This document shows positions 57,901 through 64,000 of a DNA stretch of 64,000 nt, piece by piece; position 1 is the first letter of the stretch; every line of letters starts with the position of its first letter. The stretch lies in NCBI GenBank assembly GCA_038025085.1, contig CM076147.1:42864766-42928765 (forward strand), written 5' to 3'. The translations under genes and the position numbers were made by a program. The DNA comes from Tetragonia tetragonoides. Taxonomy: Eukaryota > Streptophyta > Magnoliopsida > Caryophyllales > Aizoaceae. Below the pieces are notes generated by a model that had not been told where the DNA came from, searched no databases, and saw only the letters and a list, made by a program, of their open reading frames with translations.

Positions 57901-57930
57901 GCTCTCTCTCTCTTTCTCTCTCTTCTAGTT
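57901..57930 (+). promoter_or_regulatory. Pyrimidine patch at the E2 gene transcription start
   Basis: gctctctctctctttctctc lies about 240 bp upstream of the ATG, a common core-promoter feature of plant housekeeping genes without a TATA box. A leader intron is likely: donor caatcag/gtccg at about 58006 and acceptor gattgcag/ttctt at 58141. Confidence 0.5.
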
Positions 57931-58161
57931 TTCTTACATCGCGCCCTGTCTCTGCTAACGAACCCTAAGATTTTGAATCTTCGATCAAATCTCCATTTGT
58001 CAATCAGGTCCGAAACCCTAATTTTTACTCTTATGATTTTTCCTGATACAATTCACTCTAAATATCTATTTTCAATCAATCTTTGAATCCTAAGATTTTG
58101 AATTTTCATTATTGGACCTTAGTTTTATTTTCCGATTGCAGTTCTTAGACAATTTCCTATA

Positions 58162-61100
58162 ATGCTCGGCGTTCTCAGCCGACGAATCGCCCATCGAGGG
58201 TCATCATCATCCGTAAGTTTCTTAAAATTAAATTTATTTTTTTTTTAAATTATTTTAGTTGAGAGATTACATTTTCGCACTTCGCTTAGTGATTTGTAAT
58301 TTTTTGGCCCAGTAGTGATTTGTAATTTCATACTTCGTTTACTCATTCAATTTTGTTTTGTGTTGTTTTTGGGTACTCGATTTTGATCAGATTTTGAGGC
58401 AATCATTGCAGTCAAATCGCCATGCATCAAAGAGAGTATACTCCGCAACTGAAGAGGTATTTTTTTTTTTTTTTTTCAAAAACGTTGAAAGTTGATTTGA
58501 ATTGGATCTTCTGTTTTAGCATATACTCAGTAGTAAAAATTGCCAAGAAACTTCGTGGTACAGTTAATATATGAAATTTGGATTGGAAAAAACGAACCGT
58601 TCGAATGGAAAACACATTTTGTGATCAGTACTTTCAAGTTTCAAGCCGGAGCGTTGTTTTTCCCAATTGGAAGACCGGGGAAGTGGGGTCAATTATGCTG
58701 CTTGATGGGTGTAAAAAGTGAAAAATAGATGTATTGAAGTTGAAGGTATTAGGGTTTGAGCCTTGGGGATGTTTAGATATCCAGAAATTCCCTTGGCTCT
58801 TGAGGAAATGATTTTGAATGTATTGGAAATCTACCAATTTGGTATTTACAATTGTAGGAAAAGTGAGATTCGTTGATGGCATAACCTCAAAATATCAAAA
58901 TAGTTAATTTTGACAATAGTTTTTCAAATTGAGGTATTATTAGCGATCTATTTAACACACTATCATTATAGTTTATACTATCTCAGATGTGTTTGCCAAA
59001 AATTCGTTGTTAAAATAGTGAGGGGACACATAATAACGCAAGATATTGTCGATTCTGGGAGAATTCTGGATTTTCCTTCTCTCTTACACATGATTTTCTG
59101 GTTGGGGAGCCAGAGCTGGGAATGAGTTAAAGCGGTGGATATTGAATTCCGAGCTGGGAATGAGTTAAGGCTGTGGATATTGGATTTCCTTCACCATTCA
59201 TGGTAGGATACTTGGATATGAATCAGTTACATTTAAAAGGTTTCCGTTGAACCCAGGTTTAGTTTGGTGTCTGCGAACATTCTCAGGGAATAGTCTGAGG
59301 GTCAATCTCAGAGAATAGTCAGAGGGAAAATTTTGCTCAAAAAAGATCTCCTCAATGTTGAAGTACGGACATCGTGTTGATCTGGCCTTAGACCTTTAAG
59401 CTACGTATTGTCAGGCGTGTTTGCTTTCTGACATTATGCCTTGTTTATCTAACTACCCCTTCGCGCTGCTAAAGCTTGTAAACTATGTACACTGTTTATG
59501 TGTCTGAGCAGGTATGGGTTCGTCCAAATGGAGTAGGGTGCTTGAGGAACTCCTTTCACTCGTTTCCATTAGGTAATTTCATCATGTGTTTGGTATTTGT
59601 TTGTAGTAGCTGGAGCAAAATTGCTGAAAGTATTTCTGAAACTATTTCCCTGATGCAGGTCGTTCAGCTAGCATTAGGCCAATCAGGTTAGTATGACCTG
59701 TTATTTTCAGTTACTAAGTTTATAGGCCTTGATAATGGTTGCTAATTGTTAATAGTATCAGAACATCGGTGTAGGCTTTTTTAGCATATTAGAGACAGAT
59801 TTATGATTTTACCTCGAAATCTGAAACTGCCTCTTTAAACCATCTTATACATAAGTGATGCTTTTATGACCACCTGTAATTTTTTTAAGATAAGAATAAC
59901 TTCCAGTAAATTTACATTGAGCTTAAACACAAATGACCTGTATTTTGTGACATGCGCAACAGTTCCATTAGTGCCTTCTTTTGCTCTTTGGTCTATTGAA
60001 GTTTGAAAACTTCTGTACTCAATGTCACAGTGAAGCTGTTGGACTGAACTCTATAGCTACTGAGGCCAGATTTATCAGGCAGTTTTCGTCTGACAGTGGT
60101 ATGTCATTCATTGTTTTTGGTCTAGTGTATAAACTATTTAACCGGCAATTGTTAGGACACATTTGTAATGAACTTATATGTATGTGTGTGAAGGTGATGT
60201 GGTTGAAGCTGTTGTCCCATTTATGGGGGAGTCTGTTAGTGATGGTACCTTGGCAAATTTCTTAAAAAGTGAGTTTTTCGACTTTTTACCCCTTCATCGA
60301 TTTCTTTACTGAACTAGATCCATGTGTACAATCTCGCTCAACATGCATGTGACTGTTGGCAGATCCGGGTGACAGGGTAGAAGCTGATGAGCCAATTGCA
60401 CAGATTGAGACAGATAAGGTGTGTGTTCACTCTTCACCCACGGGAGTTTACTGTATTTGAGTTTTCAGTGTATGTGAAGTAGTATAATTGATTTCTATTG
60501 ACTTCAGGTGACAATTGACGTTGTTAGTCCAGAAGCAGGAGTTATCCAGACGGTAAGTACTGATGTGTTATATTGTAATCCTATTCGAGGTTTATTTTTG
60601 ACTAATATTTGACTGAGCTTCTGAATGTGAAGAGTTGTACTTTATAGTTTGTAGCTAAAGAAGGAGATACTGTGGAACCTGGTGTGAAGATAGCTGTTAT
60701 CCTAAAAGGTGGTGAAGGTGTAGCTCAGGCTGCTCAATCAGAAAATGTTTCAGAGAAAGCTGCTTCAGAAAAATCTAGCAGTGAGGAAAGTCCTAAGCCA
60801 AGGGTGGAAACTGCTCCTGTTCAGGAGAAGCCTAAATCTTCCCCTGCATCTCCATCTCCATCTCCATCTCCACCTTCCAGGCACAGTCCTACGGAGCCCC
60901 AGCTTCCACCAAAGGACAGGGAAAGACGAGTAAGTTATCTTTCTTTATTCCTCTTCTGCTACATACTTGAAAGAGATGTACCCATTTAGTGAATACATGG
61001 GATTTCATATCTATTGAACAGGTTCCTATGACAAGGCTTAGAAAGAGGGTGGCCACACGTTTGAAGGATTCACAGAACACATTTGCAATGCTGACAACAT

Positions 61101-63677
61101 TCAATGAAGTTGATATGTGAGTTGAATCCTACATGTTCTCCTTAACTAGTTTCAATGTAATATTTATGGTCGCTTTATGTGAGAAAAAAAACTGCTCATT
61201 ATTCTCATGTTCGAGGCTGAGAATATGTTTGGTGTTCTCTGTTATATGTGATATGGAATTAATGAGTTTCAGAATAGAATGGAACAAAGCTACAACACAA
61301 TTTATGGTAGGATGGAAATTAAAACACTGAGACTTGCTTTTTTGTTAGATTCCCAAATAATGTAGAGGAAGCAGAATTTAGACTCCCTATGATACTTTTC
61401 ATGACTCGTGAACTTGAGGTATAATGTGATGTTTTGGTAATGATAGCAGAGGTTACTTATCTCTTAGGAGCTTCTTTATACGGAGTAATATTCATGGAGG
61501 GGCTTATTGTACCTGCCAATGTTCTATAGTCTTAGGCTCTTTCCTTTGTTTCACCGCTACAGGAAGAATAACAAGAAAATGCCAGGGAAAGAGAATGGGG
61601 AAATGTCAATACTCTGAAGAGAAAAAGTTCCTTGTTTGCTAATTGACAAATCTAAAACCACAAAGAGGGGAAACAAATTTGATATTGTGTGTATACCCTA
61701 TTTATTAAAGGGTCACGCTTAGAAAATTTTCTGGATCCAGCATTGCTCCCAACCCTCAACTTTCAACAACTCAAAAACAATTCTACGTGCAAGACTGCTC
61801 CTTTTGCTTACACCTCTCGGACGATGACCAACGATCACCACTGTCAACTAATCCACCAAGGGAGACGTCTCTTTGTGATCAGGAGCTCTAATATATCAAA
61901 ATTTTTTTGCATTAATGGATACCTCCAATTAATGAACTATGTGTTTTGAAGTTCCACGTAGATCTGGAAATGAGGGCTTTATTGTTTTCTCCAGTTTCCA
62001 GTATTTAGTCCAAAAAAACATGCCCTTTATTGTCTGTCAGGAAGGTCATCGACTGCAATTTGTTCTTGGAAGTGGGTGAGGCAGCAATAATAAGTTATTG
62101 GTTCTCTTTTCTCTCTCCCCTCCTTAGTTAGGTTTTTTGCGGTTATGCAGTGTGTCCCACTGCTGTTTACAGCTACTTCAATAGCCGTTTGGCAGCCCAT
62201 TTTCCTATCCAAAATATTTGTCTTCTCTTTGAAACATTTCAGAAGTGGGTGAAACAATCCATGTTCTTTACTTTGATGTTCTCCTAAAACTTGCTTCCGT
62301 GCTTTGATAGCTTTCTGAAAGAAGGTTATTAAATAAGATTTGCTTGACAAGAAGCAACTTCAACATCTTGTCAGGAGTGGAAGTTCTAATTTTATTTTTT
62401 ACATGGACGACACTGCCGTCGGTTATAATACCCTTGGTTCAGCTTTTTTTTTTTATTTATTTTTAATTTTTTATAGTAAAAGTTATTGAGTTGGTTTGTA
62501 GTAAAATTCTGTGCTGCAGCACTTGAATTTAACATCCTGCCATCATTCTTTTTTATATTATGATTTCCGGAAACCTCGGGTATGCTAATTAACACTTTTT
62601 AAATCTATTGCAGGACTAATTTGATGAAACTTCGCACAGACTACAAGGATGCGTTTGTTGAGAAGCATGGCGTTAAGCTAGGTTTCATGTCTGGGTTTGT
62701 AAAAGTATGTTACACATCCCGCCTGTTATTTTATCTTATTTTATTTGTATTTGACACAGCAGATCCCGCCTGTTAAGTGTTAACCGCCTTTTTGTTTAGC
62801 AATATGAAATATTCTGCTTTTAGATCCTTCTACATATGTTTTCAATGCCATGATTTCAGCTTATTGTGGATTTTGTGATTCATTCTAGGCCGCTATTAGT
62901 GCACTTCAGTACCAGCCTGTTGTTAATGCTGTTATTGATGGAGATGATATCATTTACAGAGATTATGTTGATATCAGTATAGCTGTCGGAACTCCGAAGG
63001 TTTGTGAGGATTCCTCTTTCCCCTCCTTACTCTGTATTGGAATTATGTGTTAATTCTTATACAGAGTACATATTATTCTTTGATAATGAGATTAATATCT
63101 GTTGGCTTTAGGACTTGCTTGCAAAATTTTTATTTTCCATTCTTTTTTGCTTGGCCCCAGGGTTTAGTTGTTCCTGTCCTCCGCAATGCTGAGAAAATGA
63201 ATTTTGCTGAGATCGAGAAGGAGATTAATGGCCTTGCTAAAAAAGCAACTGCTGGGTCCATATCGATTGATGAGATGGCTGGAGGGACATTCACCATATC
63301 AAATGGTGGTGTCTATGGCAGTCTCCTGAGCACTCCCATCATCAACCCTCCACAGGTATGTAAAATTCATTTCTCTATACATTCAGTTGCAAAGCTTTCT
63401 TTCTGTAGCTTGTATTATTGTGCAAGTTCATCTTTTTTTTCAGTCATAAAATAAACCTCATTAAACTTTCAATTATCTTTTGCAGTCAGCAATTCTAGGA
63501 ATGCACTCTATTGTGAACCGACCGATGGTGGTTCAAGGGAATGTTGTATCCAGGCCCATGATGTACATTGCACTAACATATGATCATAGGCTGATTGATG
63601 GGAGAGAGGCGGTCTACTTCTTGCGGCGCGTCAAGGATGTGGTGGAAGATCCTCGGAGGCTGCTTCTTGATGTATGA
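58162..63677 (+). CDS. DLST: Dihydrolipoamide succinyltransferase, E2 of 2-oxoglutarate dehydrogenase
   Basis: There are 14 exons: 58162-58212, 58391-58456, 59512-59572, 59659-59686, 60031-60098, 60194-60268, 60363-60418, 60508-60552, 60648-60929, 61022-61116, 62614-62704, 62889-62999, 63161-63355 and 63486-63677. They total 1416 nt (471 residues) with every phase consistent. The enzyme moves the succinyl group from its lipoyl arm to CoA in the mitochondrial TCA cycle. An Arg/Ser-rich presequence comes first. The lipoyl domain begins [18 protein letters not shown] and has the modified Lys in QIETDKVTID (K135). A Pro/Ser linker ([14 protein letters not shown]) precedes the catalytic domain, which starts [20 protein letters not shown]. 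The active site is [12 protein letters not shown], with H442 and D446. There is no frame defect. Confidence 0.95.
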
Positions 63678-64000
63678 GGCCCAATTGCATTGCTGTTTTG
63701 CTCCATGTTATATTGAGGGAAGGTAAAAAAGCTACAAGAGAAACTGTGAAGAGAACAGTGCCAATTTTCCGAAAATAAATGTTCATACCTATTTTGTTGG
63801 GTTTGTTTTGTTGCTAAAACCCTTCAGCTGAGTGTCTCGGCCTACCCAAAGTTGAGTTTTTACTGAAGACTTTGTTAGGTGCATATTCCTTAATTATACA
63901 CATATTTCCAGAAATTATGCATTTTCACTTCTGTATGCTGAAGTGATTGTCCTAGACTCCTAGTATTTGCCCACTTGTAAATTTTTGTGATTACATTATA

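Noticed and set aside
1..64000. CRISPR array, operon or prokaryotic defence system
   Set aside because: The window is nuclear plant DNA with spliced genes. No regularly spaced repeats with unique spacers and no bacterial gene clusters are present.

Overview
This is nuclear plant DNA from a eudicot. The genes are AT-rich and split by many GT-AG introns, and plant-specific families are present: a UDP-glycosyltransferase, a GDSL esterase/lipase, an ABCB transporter and glycine-rich secreted proteins. The intergenic space is full of MITEs, SINEs, LINE tails, a Helitron-like element and Ty1/copia fragments. The repeat style fits Caryophyllales, but that is an impression only. All gene models come from splice-site and reading-frame arithmetic; no homology search was possible.

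Layout. 1-0.7 kb: first exon of an ABCB transporter (minus strand), cut by the window edge. 4.2-6.1 kb: intact two-exon UGT with a Stowaway-like MITE in its intron. 6.9-7.4 kb: 5'-truncated LINE. 9.0-12.4 kb: five-exon GDSL esterase/lipase broken by one extra base. 13.5-18.1 kb (minus): decayed 5' part of the meiotic gene MSH5, interleaved with a possible 81-residue two-exon gene. 19.0-20.6 kb: internally deleted copia element (minus). 22.9-29.7 kb: complete 14-exon Rab3GAP catalytic subunit. 30.1-30.9 kb (minus): small two-exon membrane protein. 35.2-41.5 kb: two paralogous glycine-rich protein genes separated by a very young non-autonomous copia element, a hAT-like MITE and a TIR element with an internal minisatellite. 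46.4-47.6 kb (minus): possible unrecognised three-exon gene. 50.0-51.8 kb: Helitron-like element. 52.6-53.8 kb (minus): poly(A)-ended retroposon carrying an unrecognised frame. 55.9-56.7 kb: a third, unrelated glycine-rich protein. 58.2-63.7 kb: complete 14-exon E2 subunit of 2-oxoglutarate dehydrogenase.

The genes do not form one pathway. They are ordinary neighbours with separate jobs: transport, glycosylation, lipid or ester hydrolysis, Rab regulation, cell wall, and the TCA cycle. The only local family is the glycine-rich pair.

The most unusual signal is at the scale of tens of bases. At least nine tiny insertions of about 14-40 bp are scattered across the window. Each is little more than a few bases plus a poly(A) run, and each lies between perfect 9-19 bp target duplications. 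They look like aborted products of LINE-type reverse transcription. Several share the ends of the larger LINE or retroposon copies seen here.
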